NCBI GenBank assembly: GCA_947452525.1
Contig: CANGCW010000059.1
Span: 1-6,042 of the forward strand
Direction of reading: 5' to 3'
From: Actinomycetota bacterium
Lineage (GTDB): Bacteria > Actinomycetota > Actinomycetes > Nanopelagicales > Nanopelagicaceae
Length of the DNA stretch: 6,042 nt
Shown: in pieces, positions 1 to 6,035 of the stretch
Position numbering within the stretch: position 1 is the first letter of the stretch
Layout of the letters: each line of letters begins with the position of its first letter
Translations under genes and position numbers: made by a program
The notes under the pieces: model-generated
Databases searched by the model: none
What the model was told of the DNA's origin: nothing
Seen by the model: only the letters and a program-made list of their open reading frames with translations

Positions 1-592
1 CGTTAGGAAGTAAGACCTTGCTGAGGATTTCACCAATCAATGTGTGCCAAGAATCTTGGCTCATTTTATTCGGCGTGAAATCATCGACGGATTTTCCTAC
101 GGTATACGCCTGAATTAACACAGCGACTGCGCGTGGATCTAGGTTCTTATTTCCCCAACCCTTTTCGCACGCTTCGCGGTAGATATCGGCTATTGCGCTC
201 GTTAACCGCTCTTGCACCTCTCCCAATTGCTCTTGCATGCGAGGGTGATTGAAGGCCTTTCCGATTGCATTTATTCGCTCTTTGCGGGTATCTCTCGCCG
301 TCTCGGCCTGCGTGGTGATTGTGACATCCGTAAGTCTCTGCAGAAGCTCATCGCGACTCTTCGCTGTCGTAACAATCTTCTCAATCATTGCGCACGAGGC
401 ATCTACGAATTGGCCGAAGCGATAGACCTGGGCTGCTTCAATTAGCTCAGAGAAATCTGCAAAGTGGTGATAGAGCGAACCACGTGAAATTCCAGAGATA
501 TCTAGAACTTGATCAGAGGTGACCTCTTCGATTGTCTTACTCTCCAAGAGTTTTACGACTGTCTTAACTAGTGCATCTTTCGTTGGGTGCAT
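1..592 (-). CDS. TetR-family transcriptional regulator, C-terminal end cut by window edge
   Basis: This reading frame is open from the start at 592 to the left edge without a stop, giving 197 codons, so the last part of the protein is outside the window. The N-terminus carries a typical TetR helix-turn-helix at about residues 25-44, ending in SGISRGSLYHHF, followed by DFSELIEAA. The rest is a helical ligand-binding domain with no recognisable ligand signature. I chose the ATG at 592 because AAGG (605-602 on the minus strand) lies nine bases upstream; an in-frame ATG at 601 would add only three residues (MRS) and could serve a leaderless transcript. It is transcribed away from the nucleoside operon, the classic arrangement for a local repressor that also controls itself. 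The inducer is unknown; a nucleoside, a base or a P450 substrate are all possible. The TetR family call is firm, the target is inference. Confidence 0.93.
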   Translation of the reverse strand, partial: MHPTKDALVKTVVKLLESKTIEEVTSDQVLDISGISRGSLYHHFADFSELIEAAQVYRFGQFVDASCAMIEKIVTTAKSRDELLQRLTDVTITTQAETARDTRKERINAIGKAFNHPRMQEQLGEVQERLTSAIADIYREACEKGWGNKNLDPRAVAVLIQAYTVGKSVDDFTPNKMSQDSWHTLIGEILSKVLLPN

Positions 593-598
593 CGAGCG

Positions 599-672
599 CA
601 TCCTTAAAGATAACCCATCCCCGCCGGCTCTACAATCGCATGCTCTTTCCTCTCCTACCTGGTGTAAGGATG
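599..672. repeat. Separated inverted repeat TAAGGATG, candidate operator half-sites
   Basis: CATCCTTA at 599-606 is the exact reverse complement of TAAGGATG at 665-672. The copies are 58 bases apart and each lies beside the likely promoter of one of the divergent genes. The left copy overlaps the possible upstream start codon of the TetR gene; the right copy ends just before the TAACCT element of psuG. The match is only eight bases and neither copy is itself a palindrome, so a chance pairing is quite possible; TetR proteins usually bind compact palindromes. Confidence 0.25.
607..612 (-). promoter_or_regulatory. Candidate -10 element of the TetR gene
   Basis: Read on the minus strand this is TATCTT, which fits the actinobacterial TANNNT -10 pattern. 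It lies five bases before the ATG at 601 and fourteen before the ATG at 592, so transcription could begin at or near the upstream ATG. No convincing -35 element is seen. The call rests on motif and position only. Confidence 0.3.
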
Positions 673-678
673 TAACCT
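673..678 (+). promoter_or_regulatory. Candidate -10 element of psuG, placing the transcript start at the ATG (leaderless)
   Basis: TAACCT fits the TANNNT pattern and is followed by exactly six bases before the psuG ATG at 685, the spacing expected if transcription begins on the start codon. No Shine-Dalgarno sequence sits at a working distance: AAGGA at 666-670 is fourteen bases away. Leaderless mRNAs are common in actinobacteria. No good -35 is visible around 650-655. Confidence 0.4.
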
Positions 679-684
679 TCTCGC

Positions 685-1584
685 ATGAGTTCAATTGTGT
701 ATTCTCGGGAAGTAAAAGCAGCTTTAGAAGCGAATGGGCCAATTGTTGCTCTCGAATCGACGATCATCAGCCATGGCTTGCCACGCCCGCGCAATTTAGA
801 GGTTGCACTAGAGGTGGAAGAGATAGTTCGTGCTGGCGGAGCGGTTCCTGCAACAATCGCACTCATCGATGGCACCATTCATATTGGACTAGAGCGCGAA
901 CAAGTTGAACGAATCGCAAATGATCCCTCAGTAGTCAAAGCATCTACTCGCGACCTGGCGGTCATCATGAGCAAGAAGATGAGCGCTGCTACGACCGTCG
1001 CAGCGACCGCACATATCGCAAACATTGCAGGCATCTCAGTCTTCGCAACCGGCGGCCTCGGCGGAGTTCACCGCGGCGATGGCTTCGATGAATCAGCAGA
1101 TCTCACGGCTCTCTCCATCACCCCGATCGTTATCGTCTGCGCTGGTGTTAAGTCGATTCTCGATGTCGCAGCAACGTTGGAGCGCCTAGAGACGATGGCA
1201 ATACCCGTTCTTGGCTTTGGCACCCATAAATTCCCAGGCTTCTATCTCACCGACTCTGGCTACACGCTAGAACACCGCGTTGATAGCGCCGCAGAGATCG
1301 CCGAAATCTGGCGCAACCGCTTCCCTGCTCATACGGAAGGCTCTGCGGTCGTTGTTGCCAATCCAGTAAAAGAGGAGCTTGATGCTTCACTTCATGAGCA
1401 GCTTCTCAACTCTGGCTTGGCTGCAGCAGATAGCAACCAGATAATTGGAAAGGCTGTCACCCCATTCCTACTCGAGTTCTTCCATCGCGAGAGTAAGGGC
1501 AAGAGCCTCGATGTAAATGTGGAGATTATCAAGGCGAATTCAAAGCTTGCTGCTGAGATCGCAGTACAGATCGCCGCTAAGTAA
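685..1584 (+). CDS. psuG: Pseudouridine-5'-phosphate glycosidase
   Basis: The enzyme splits pseudouridine 5'-phosphate into uracil and ribose 5-phosphate by breaking the C-C glycosidic bond, a cytoplasmic step of pseudouridine catabolism. The 299-residue product is full length for the PsuG/IndA (indigoidine synthase A-like) family. Visible family blocks are ALESTIISHG with the likely acid Glu24, the PSVVKASTRDL block with Lys85, GGLGGVHRG followed by Asp135 and Asp139 near the metal and phosphate site, CAGVKSILD with Lys156 as the likely Schiff-base lysine, FPGFY, the NPVKEEL segment, GKAVTPFLL, and a C-terminal Asn (about 285) in KANSKLA. All expected catalytic positions are present. It opens the operon, probably with a leaderless start, and is followed after two bases by the kinase that would supply its substrate. 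Related family members act in indigoidine clusters, but the neighbours here favour pseudouridine breakdown. Confidence 0.96.
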   Translation: MSSIVYSREVKAALEANGPIVALESTIISHGLPRPRNLEVALEVEEIVRAGGAVPATIALIDGTIHIGLEREQVERIANDPSVVKASTRDLAVIMSKKMSAATTVAATAHIANIAGISVFATGGLGGVHRGDGFDESADLTALSITPIVIVCAGVKSILDVAATLERLETMAIPVLGFGTHKFPGFYLTDSGYTLEHRVDSAAEIAEIWRNRFPAHTEGSAVVVANPVKEELDASLHEQLLNSGLAAADSNQIIGKAVTPFLLEFFHRESKGKSLDVNVEIIKANSKLAAEIAVQIAAK

Positions 1585-1586
1585 AT

Positions 1587-2441
1587 ATGTCTTCGAACGT
1601 CCGCGTCCTCTGCATCGGTAACGTCATGGTCGACGTCATCGCGCAGTTGCAGGGTGATATCCACTACGGCGGAGATACGCGGGCAAAAATTTCAACACAT
1701 GGTGGTGGCGCAGCAGCGAATGTCGCAACATGGCTCGCCCACCTTGGCGCTGATGTTCATCTCTGTGCTCGAGTCGGCACCGATGCATATGGCACCAGCG
1801 TCTTAGCGGAGTTGGATTCCTACGGCGTAAAGCATTCTTCACTCATCTTCGAAGGATCAACGGGTACTGTCATCATCCTCGTCTCTCCTGATGGCGAGCG
1901 AACGATGTTTCCGGATTGGGCAATCAACTCCACACTCTCGGCGGACGATCTCCCGCCACTAAACTTCTCTGTAGCTCTCGTCTCTGGTTACCCACTCATC
2001 GATCCACAATCACGAAGTGAAACAGCGAAGATGTTGCAGAAGTTAAAGAGTTCTGGAATTCCCATCATCCTCGATCCAGGCACCGTTGGTGCGCTGAAAG
2101 AGGTTGAGACGAAAGATATTAGTTCGTGGTTGGAGTACGTAGACCTTCTCATCATGAATCAAGAGGAGGCTGACTTCCTCAGCCCACTTACAAGCGAGGT
2201 CCCAATAACTGTTATAAAGCGGGGCAAGGATGGCGCTACCGCCTGCGAACGTGGCCATAACCCCGTTGAGGTACTGGCCCTGCCAAGTAAGGTCGTTGAT
2301 ACCACTGGGGCTGGAGATGCCTTCGCTGCCGGCTTTATCAACGCCTGGGCAAGTGGAGTAGATATTGCATCAAGTTTGAAGGCAGGTTCAGAGACCGCTG
2401 CAATTGCGGTGGCAACGGTGGGGGCTAGACCACCCCGCTGA
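1587..2441 (+). CDS. psuK: PfkB-family carbohydrate/nucleoside kinase, probable pseudouridine kinase
   Basis: This ATP-dependent kinase probably phosphorylates pseudouridine to pseudouridine 5'-phosphate for PsuG. The 284-residue product shows the ribokinase fold signatures in order: GNVMVD at residues 11-16, the GGGAAANVA substrate-binding stretch at 39-47 followed by LAHLGADVHLCARVGTD, NQEE at 191-194, and the PfkB signature DTTGAGDAF at 238-246, where GAGD (241-244) forms the anion hole and Asp244 is the catalytic base. It ends in VGARPPR, a usual end for this family. Only two bases separate it from the psuG stop and no Shine-Dalgarno sequence is clear, so translation is probably coupled. 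PfkB kinases are hard to tell apart by sequence: ribokinase or another nucleoside kinase remains possible. The psuK call rests mainly on the adjacency to psuG. Confidence 0.85.
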   Translation: MSSNVRVLCIGNVMVDVIAQLQGDIHYGGDTRAKISTHGGGAAANVATWLAHLGADVHLCARVGTDAYGTSVLAELDSYGVKHSSLIFEGSTGTVIILVSPDGERTMFPDWAINSTLSADDLPPLNFSVALVSGYPLIDPQSRSETAKMLQKLKSSGIPIILDPGTVGALKEVETKDISSWLEYVDLLIMNQEEADFLSPLTSEVPITVIKRGKDGATACERGHNPVEVLALPSKVVDTTGAGDAFAAGFINAWASGVDIASSLKAGSETAAIAVATVGARPPR

Positions 2442-2448
2442 ACTGAAA

Positions 2449-2454
2449 TAAACT
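2449..2454 (+). promoter_or_regulatory. Weak candidate internal -10 element before cdd
   Basis: TAAACT fits TANNNT and lies eight bases before the cdd ATG, in the only gap longer than ten bases between operon genes. With no Shine-Dalgarno sequence before cdd, an internal leaderless promoter is conceivable. There is no recognisable -35, and such a short AT-leaning motif occurs easily by chance. Confidence 0.15.
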
Positions 2455-2462
2455 CGCCAGCA

Positions 2463-2849
2463 ATGAATATCAACTGGAATGAGATCCACGAACTCGCAAA
2501 GTCAGCGATGCTTCGTTCATATTCGCCGTATTCGAAATTTCCGGTCGGCGTTGCAGCGCTCGTCGATGATGGTCGCCTCGTCTCCGGATGCAATGTTGAG
2601 AATGCAAGCTACGGACTCGGACTCTGTGCAGAGTGCGGACTCGTCTCGGAATTAGCACGCACAGGTGGTGGCCGACTCATCGCAGTCGTCTGTGTTGATG
2701 CAGCGGGTAACTATCTCGCACCATGCGGTCGGTGTCGCCAACTTCTCTTCGAGCACGGCGGAGCAGAGATGCTTCTCATGACAGCAGATGGTCCAGAGAA
2801 GATGTCAGATATGTTGCCTTGGGCATTCGGACCAGAAAACCTTAAATGA
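2463..2849 (+). CDS. cdd: Cytidine deaminase
   Basis: The enzyme hydrolytically deaminates cytidine and deoxycytidine to uridine and deoxyuridine. The 128-residue product has the length of the small tetrameric, three-cysteine class. Visible motifs are SPYSKFPVG at 21-29, NVENASYG with Asn44 and Glu46 for ribose binding, CAE with Cys55 as zinc ligand and Glu57 as proton shuttle, and PCGRC with zinc ligands Cys88 and Cys91. The C-terminus carries the usual LPWAFGPENL segment. The LCAEC, TGGGR and PCGRCRQ wording resembles mycobacterial and streptomycete enzymes. It starts 21 bases after psuK with no clear Shine-Dalgarno sequence, and its stop overlaps the start of add in ATGA. It supplies uridine, presumably to the downstream nucleoside hydrolase. 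Confidence 0.97.
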   Translation: MNINWNEIHELAKSAMLRSYSPYSKFPVGVAALVDDGRLVSGCNVENASYGLGLCAECGLVSELARTGGGRLIAVVCVDAAGNYLAPCGRCRQLLFEHGGAEMLLMTADGPEKMSDMLPWAFGPENLK

Positions 2850-3916
2850 TCGATCGTTCGCTGATTGAAGCTGCACCAAAAGTTCTGCTCCACGATCACG
2901 TTGATGGCGGTCTTCGCGCCTCTTCCATGATTGAGATGGCGCAAGAGTGCGGTTACACATCTCTCCCTTTCACTGACGCCGAGAAGCTCGCTGATTGGTA
3001 TGAGGCATCCTGTAATTCTGGTTCTCTTGTGCGCTACCTGGAAACGTTTACACACACTATTGCGCTGATGCAGACACGGGAACAGATTATCCGCGTTGCT
3101 CGAGAAGCGGTTATTGATAACGCACTCGCAGGCGTCGTATATGCAGAATTCCGTGGAGCGCCAGAACTCTTCACGCAGAAGGGTCTCTCACTTCGCGAAG
3201 TCGTTGAGGCACATCTTGATGGGTATGCCGAGGGCGTTGCTGAAGCGAAGAAGTTAGGTAAAAAGATTCGGGTCAATGCGATTCTCTGCGGCATGCGACA
3301 GAACCACCTAACCCGTGAAGTCGCCGAGCTCGCAATTGCGATGCGTAACGATGGAGTCGGTGGCTTCGATATTGCAGGTCCAGAGAAGGGCTTCCCACCA
3401 ACCGATCACCTCGATGCATTTAACCTGCTTCGCGAGAACGATATGCCTTTCACAATTCACGCAGGTGAAGCAGATGGCGTTGACTCCATCGCTCGCGCAC
3501 TGCACGAATGCCACGCGCTCCGCATTGGTCACGGAGTCCGCATCATCGATGACATCAAGGATGGGGTTCTCTCCCCACTTGCAGAAGAGATTCATGACCG
3601 CCAGATCGTGCTCGAAATTGCGCCAACCTCCAATCTTCAAACAGGTGCTGCAGCAAGTTATGCCGAGCATCCGGTTGGCGAACTCAAACGCCTTGGCTTT
3701 GCAGTCACTCTCAATACCGATAACCGTTTGATGAGTCGCACATCCATGGTCCGTGAGGCGGAAGAGATCGTTAAGGCGCATAACTGGTCACTGAGCGATC
3801 TTGAGGATGTAGCACTCAATGCAATTGGCGCTGCCTTTATATCTCCAGAAGAACGTCTAGATATTGCAGAAAACCAGATCAAGCCAGCATATAAGGAGCT
3901 CAAAAATGGCAATTGA
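2846..3916 (+). CDS. add: Adenosine deaminase
   Basis: The enzyme converts adenosine and deoxyadenosine to inosine and deoxyinosine using one zinc ion. The 356-residue TIM-barrel protein is full length. Zinc and catalytic positions are all visible: HDH with His16 and His18 followed by DGG, the FDIAGPE segment, HAGEA with His205 and Glu208, RIGHGVR with catalytic His229, PTSN at 260-263, and NTDN with zinc ligand Asp292. The residue after that aspartate is Asn293 rather than the second Asp of the E. coli and mammalian enzymes, a form I know from actinobacterial Add. The GSLVRYLETFTHTIALMQT stretch also matches that group. Its start overlaps the cdd stop by four bases (ATGA), indicating translational coupling. 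Its last 11 bases overlap the P450 gene. Inosine produced here is a likely substrate for the nucleoside hydrolase at the end of the operon. Confidence 0.97.
   Translation: MIDRSLIEAAPKVLLHDHVDGGLRASSMIEMAQECGYTSLPFTDAEKLADWYEASCNSGSLVRYLETFTHTIALMQTREQIIRVAREAVIDNALAGVVYAEFRGAPELFTQKGLSLREVVEAHLDGYAEGVAEAKKLGKKIRVNAILCGMRQNHLTREVAELAIAMRNDGVGGFDIAGPEKGFPPTDHLDAFNLLRENDMPFTIHAGEADGVDSIARALHECHALRIGHGVRIIDDIKDGVLSPLAEEIHDRQIVLEIAPTSNLQTGAAASYAEHPVGELKRLGFAVTLNTDNRLMSRTSMVREAEEIVKAHNWSLSDLEDVALNAIGAAFISPEERLDIAENQIKPAYKELKNGN
3893..3898 (+). promoter_or_regulatory. Shine-Dalgarno site of the P450, inside the end of add
   Basis: AAGGAG lies seven bases before the ATG at 3906, an optimal spacing. 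It is the strongest ribosome binding site in the window and decides the P450 start against an in-frame ATG at 3864 further inside add. Confidence 0.85.
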
Positions 3917-5099
3917 TTTCAAGGATCCAGTATTTATCGCTAATCCATACCCAGCGCTGAAAGAGCTCCGAGCCCACGGCAAACCAATTTGGCATGAAGA
4001 GCTTGGAATGTTTCTTGCAGCGAAACATCGCGATGCAAATGATGTTCTGCGTAACAAGTCACTTGGTCGTATCTTTATTCCGAAGAAGCCGGAAGATGAT
4101 TGGCACGACTTCAACTGGCTTCACTCTGACTCTATTCTCGATAGCGAACCGCCAAAGCACACCCGCCTTCGCTCACTCGTCGCAAAGGCCTTTAATCGCA
4201 ATAAGATTGAATCACTTCGCCCACAGATCGAAGCGTTAACAGAGGAGCTCCTGAACGATATCGAGGCAAAGCTCGCACGCGGCGAGAACTTCGACATCAT
4301 CGCTGATTACGCAGAGCCACTCCCAGTAAAGGTCATTGCTGCGCTGCTCGGGTTCCCAACAAATGATGAGCATCTTCTTCGACCATGGTCACAAGCGATT
4401 GTGAAGATGTATGAAGTTGGACCATCTGTAGAGCAACAAAATGAGGCAAAGCAGGCGGCGAAGGAGTTCGCAGATTATGTCCACGGCCTGATGCTTGAAC
4501 GTAAAGCTAATCCCGGAACGGATCTCATTACAGACCTTGCACGCGTTGAAGAGGCTGGAGAGAAGTTAAATACACAGGAGCTCATCGCTACCTGCGTACT
4601 TCTCCTCAACGCTGGACACGAAGCAAGCGTCAATGGCTTTGGTAATGGAATGGTCGCAGCTTGGGAGAACCCAGATCAATGGGAGATCTTAAAGAGCCGC
4701 CCCGATGAGGTCGCAGAGACCGCTATTGAAGAGTTCCTTCGCATCGATGCACCACTTCACTTCTTCGACCGCACCGCAACCGCAGATACCGAGATCGGTG
4801 GAGTTGAAATCAAGAAGGGGCAGAAGATTGTCAGCCTCCTTGGTAGTGCAAACCGCGATGAAGAGGTCTTCGAGAACGCAGATCAGATGGATATCACCCG
4901 CGATCCAAATCCTCATATCGGATTTGGCGCAGGAATCCACTTCTGTCTTGGAGGCCCACTTGCTCGGCTAGAGATGGGCATCTCGTTACCTGCACTCTTT
5001 AAGCGCTTCCCTAACCTTGAGATCGTCGGTACGCCAGTGCGTCGTCCAACATTCTCACTCCGCGGCTACGAATCCATCTACGCAACAAATAGAAAGTAA
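3906..5099 (+). CDS. Cytochrome P450 (soluble bacterial type), substrate unknown
   Basis: This is a haem-thiolate monooxygenase of 397 residues, full length for soluble bacterial P450s, with no signal peptide or membrane anchor. The C-helix HTRLR (His85, Arg89) would contact a haem propionate. The I-helix reads AGHEAS at 236-241: the acidic Glu239 is kept, but the residue that is usually the oxygen-activating Thr is Ala240, with Ser241 next. The K-helix ExxR motif is Glu276-Arg279. The haem loop FGAGIHFCLGG places the axial thiolate at Cys347, and PLARLE follows. It begins inside the end of add, has an excellent ribosome binding site, and is followed closely by a nucleoside hydrolase, so co-expression with nucleoside enzymes is likely. 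No ferredoxin or ferredoxin reductase is present, so electrons must come from elsewhere. Oxidation or demethylation of modified nucleosides is a guess from context; nothing in the sequence fixes the substrate. Confidence 0.96.
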   Translation: MAIDFKDPVFIANPYPALKELRAHGKPIWHEELGMFLAAKHRDANDVLRNKSLGRIFIPKKPEDDWHDFNWLHSDSILDSEPPKHTRLRSLVAKAFNRNKIESLRPQIEALTEELLNDIEAKLARGENFDIIADYAEPLPVKVIAALLGFPTNDEHLLRPWSQAIVKMYEVGPSVEQQNEAKQAAKEFADYVHGLMLERKANPGTDLITDLARVEEAGEKLNTQELIATCVLLLNAGHEASVNGFGNGMVAAWENPDQWEILKSRPDEVAETAIEEFLRIDAPLHFFDRTATADTEIGGVEIKKGQKIVSLLGSANRDEEVFENADQMDITRDPNPHIGFGAGIHFCLGGPLARLEMGISLPALFKRFPNLEIVGTPVRRPTFSLRGYESIYATNRK

Positions 5100-5101
5100 G
5101 G
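5098..5101 (+). promoter_or_regulatory. Shine-Dalgarno site of the nucleoside hydrolase, overlapping the P450 stop codon
   Basis: AAGG overlaps the TAA of the P450 gene and lies seven bases before the ATG at 5109. The arrangement suggests that ribosomes finishing the P450 can restart on the hydrolase. Confidence 0.6.
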
Positions 5102-5108
5102 TACGGGA

Positions 5109-6035
5109 ATGAAAAATTTAATCCTCGACGTTGATACCGGTATTGATGATGCATTTGCGCTTCTCTTTGCTGCGCGCCATCCAGAGATTAACCTCCTCGG
5201 CGTTACATGTGTAGATGGAAATACCAGCCTTCCTAAGGTCATCAAGAACACCATGAAGGTCCTGGATGCAGCTGGCGCAAAAGATATTCCGGTCTCCGCA
5301 GGTGCTACTCGTCCACTGATCGATGAGCCACGTTACGCAGAGATGGTCCACGGCGCAGATGGCCTTGGCGATCTAGGAACACCTGATTCAACTCGCCAAC
5401 TCGATCCTCGCCCTGCAGTCATCCTGCTCCGCGATCTCATCGAAGGCGCCGATGGCCCAGTCACATTGGTTCCACTCGCACCACTTACCAACATTGCTCT
5501 CTTCCTACGCTCTTTCCCAGAGACAGCGAAGAAGATCGAACGCCTCGTCATCATGGGTGGCTCAGCTAGCGGCGGCAACGCAACGGCAACAGCTGAGTTC
5601 AACGTCTGGCACGATCCTGAAGCTGCAGCGGTTGTCTTCAACAGCGGTGTCCCAATCACCATGTACGGCCTCGATGTCTTCATGAAGCCACTTGTCACCG
5701 AGAAGATTGCTCAAGAGCTCATCGCCCGTGGCGAGACTTGTTCGACATTTGCAGGTCGACTCATCAGCAACTTCATCAAGCAGATGGGCCATGATGTAAC
5801 TCTCGGCGATTACGGCGCAGTGCTTACCGCTCTCAAGCCAGAGCTTGCTACAACAGAGAGCCTCGCTCTCGTCGTTGATACAACCTTTGGTCCTAACCGT
5901 GGACAGACTGCTGTTGATCGCCGCTCATTCTTCGAACGCGATGATGCACATACTCATGCGCCACGCATTGATGTCTGCGTTGATATCCAGACAGATGTCT
6001 ATCGCAATACCTGGTTAGAGACTATCCACGGCTAA
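5109..6035 (+). CDS. Inosine-uridine-preferring-type nucleoside hydrolase
   Basis: The enzyme cleaves the N-glycosidic bond of nucleosides with water, giving free base and ribose. The 308-residue product is full length. The calcium and ribose site is clear: DVDTGIDDA gives Asp7, Asp9, Asp13 and Asp14; GNTSL has Asn38; HGADGLGD has His81; PLTN has Thr127; GNATATAEFN gives Asn157, Glu163 and Asn165, followed by DPEAA. The C-terminal calcium aspartate appears to be Asp234 in LGDYGAV. In classical inosine-uridine hydrolases this aspartate is preceded by a histidine that protonates the leaving base; here that position is Gly233, so base specificity may differ. RGQTAVDRR near residue 265 is also family-like. 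It ends the visible operon, nine bases after the P450, and could use uridine from Cdd, inosine from Add, or a modified nucleoside. The family is certain, the substrate is not; no rih symbol is assigned for that reason. Confidence 0.94.
   Translation: MKNLILDVDTGIDDAFALLFAARHPEINLLGVTCVDGNTSLPKVIKNTMKVLDAAGAKDIPVSAGATRPLIDEPRYAEMVHGADGLGDLGTPDSTRQLDPRPAVILLRDLIEGADGPVTLVPLAPLTNIALFLRSFPETAKKIERLVIMGGSASGGNATATAEFNVWHDPEAAAVVFNSGVPITMYGLDVFMKPLVTEKIAQELIARGETCSTFAGRLISNFIKQMGHDVTLGDYGAVLTALKPELATTESLALVVDTTFGPNRGQTAVDRRSFFERDDAHTHAPRIDVCVDIQTDVYRNTWLETIHG

Larger units (their letters stand above)
593..684. promoter_or_regulatory. Divergent control region between the TetR gene and the nucleoside operon
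   Basis: This 92-base stretch separates two divergent start codons, so it must hold both promoters and probably the operator of the TetR regulator. Both sides have a TANNNT element close to the start codon (described separately), and an 8-base inverted pair TAAGGATG sits near each gene. A GC-rich patch with GCCGGC lies near 623-628. I see no strong -35 hexamer and no small gene. Confidence 0.6.

Noticed and set aside
636..687. Repeated TCGCATG at 636-642 and 681-687
   Set aside because: Seven bases only, and the second copy is made partly by the psuG start codon; too short to call a regulatory repeat.
212..908. Plus-strand open frames at 212-445 and 519-908
   Set aside because: The first is antisense to the TetR gene; the second runs through the end of that gene, the control region and the start of psuG in another frame. 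Neither translation looks like a protein family.
2417..2434. Possible terminator hairpin at the end of psuK (GGTGG pairing with CCACC)
   Set aside because: The stem is only five pairs, it lies inside the coding region, and no T-run follows, so it is unlikely to stop transcription.
2627..2635. CAE instead of HAE in cytidine deaminase as an anomaly
   Set aside because: Cysteine is the normal first zinc ligand in the small tetrameric class to which this protein belongs.
3718..3729. Asn after the zinc aspartate of adenosine deaminase (NTDN rather than NTDD) as a sign of a changed substrate
   Set aside because: As far as I know this is the normal form in actinobacterial adenosine deaminases, and all other active-site residues are standard.
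3308..3781. A 157-codon open frame on the minus strand inside add
   Set aside because: It lies wholly antisense to a clearly conserved enzyme, its translation resembles no family, and it has no visible ribosome binding site; it is a by-product of add codon use. The same reasoning applies to the other antisense and out-of-frame open frames inside the operon genes.
3864..3905. In-frame ATG at 3864 that would lengthen the P450 by 14 residues
   Set aside because: It would lie well inside add, has no ribosome binding site, and the ATG at 3906 has AAGGAG at ideal spacing and starts with a normal P450 N-terminus.
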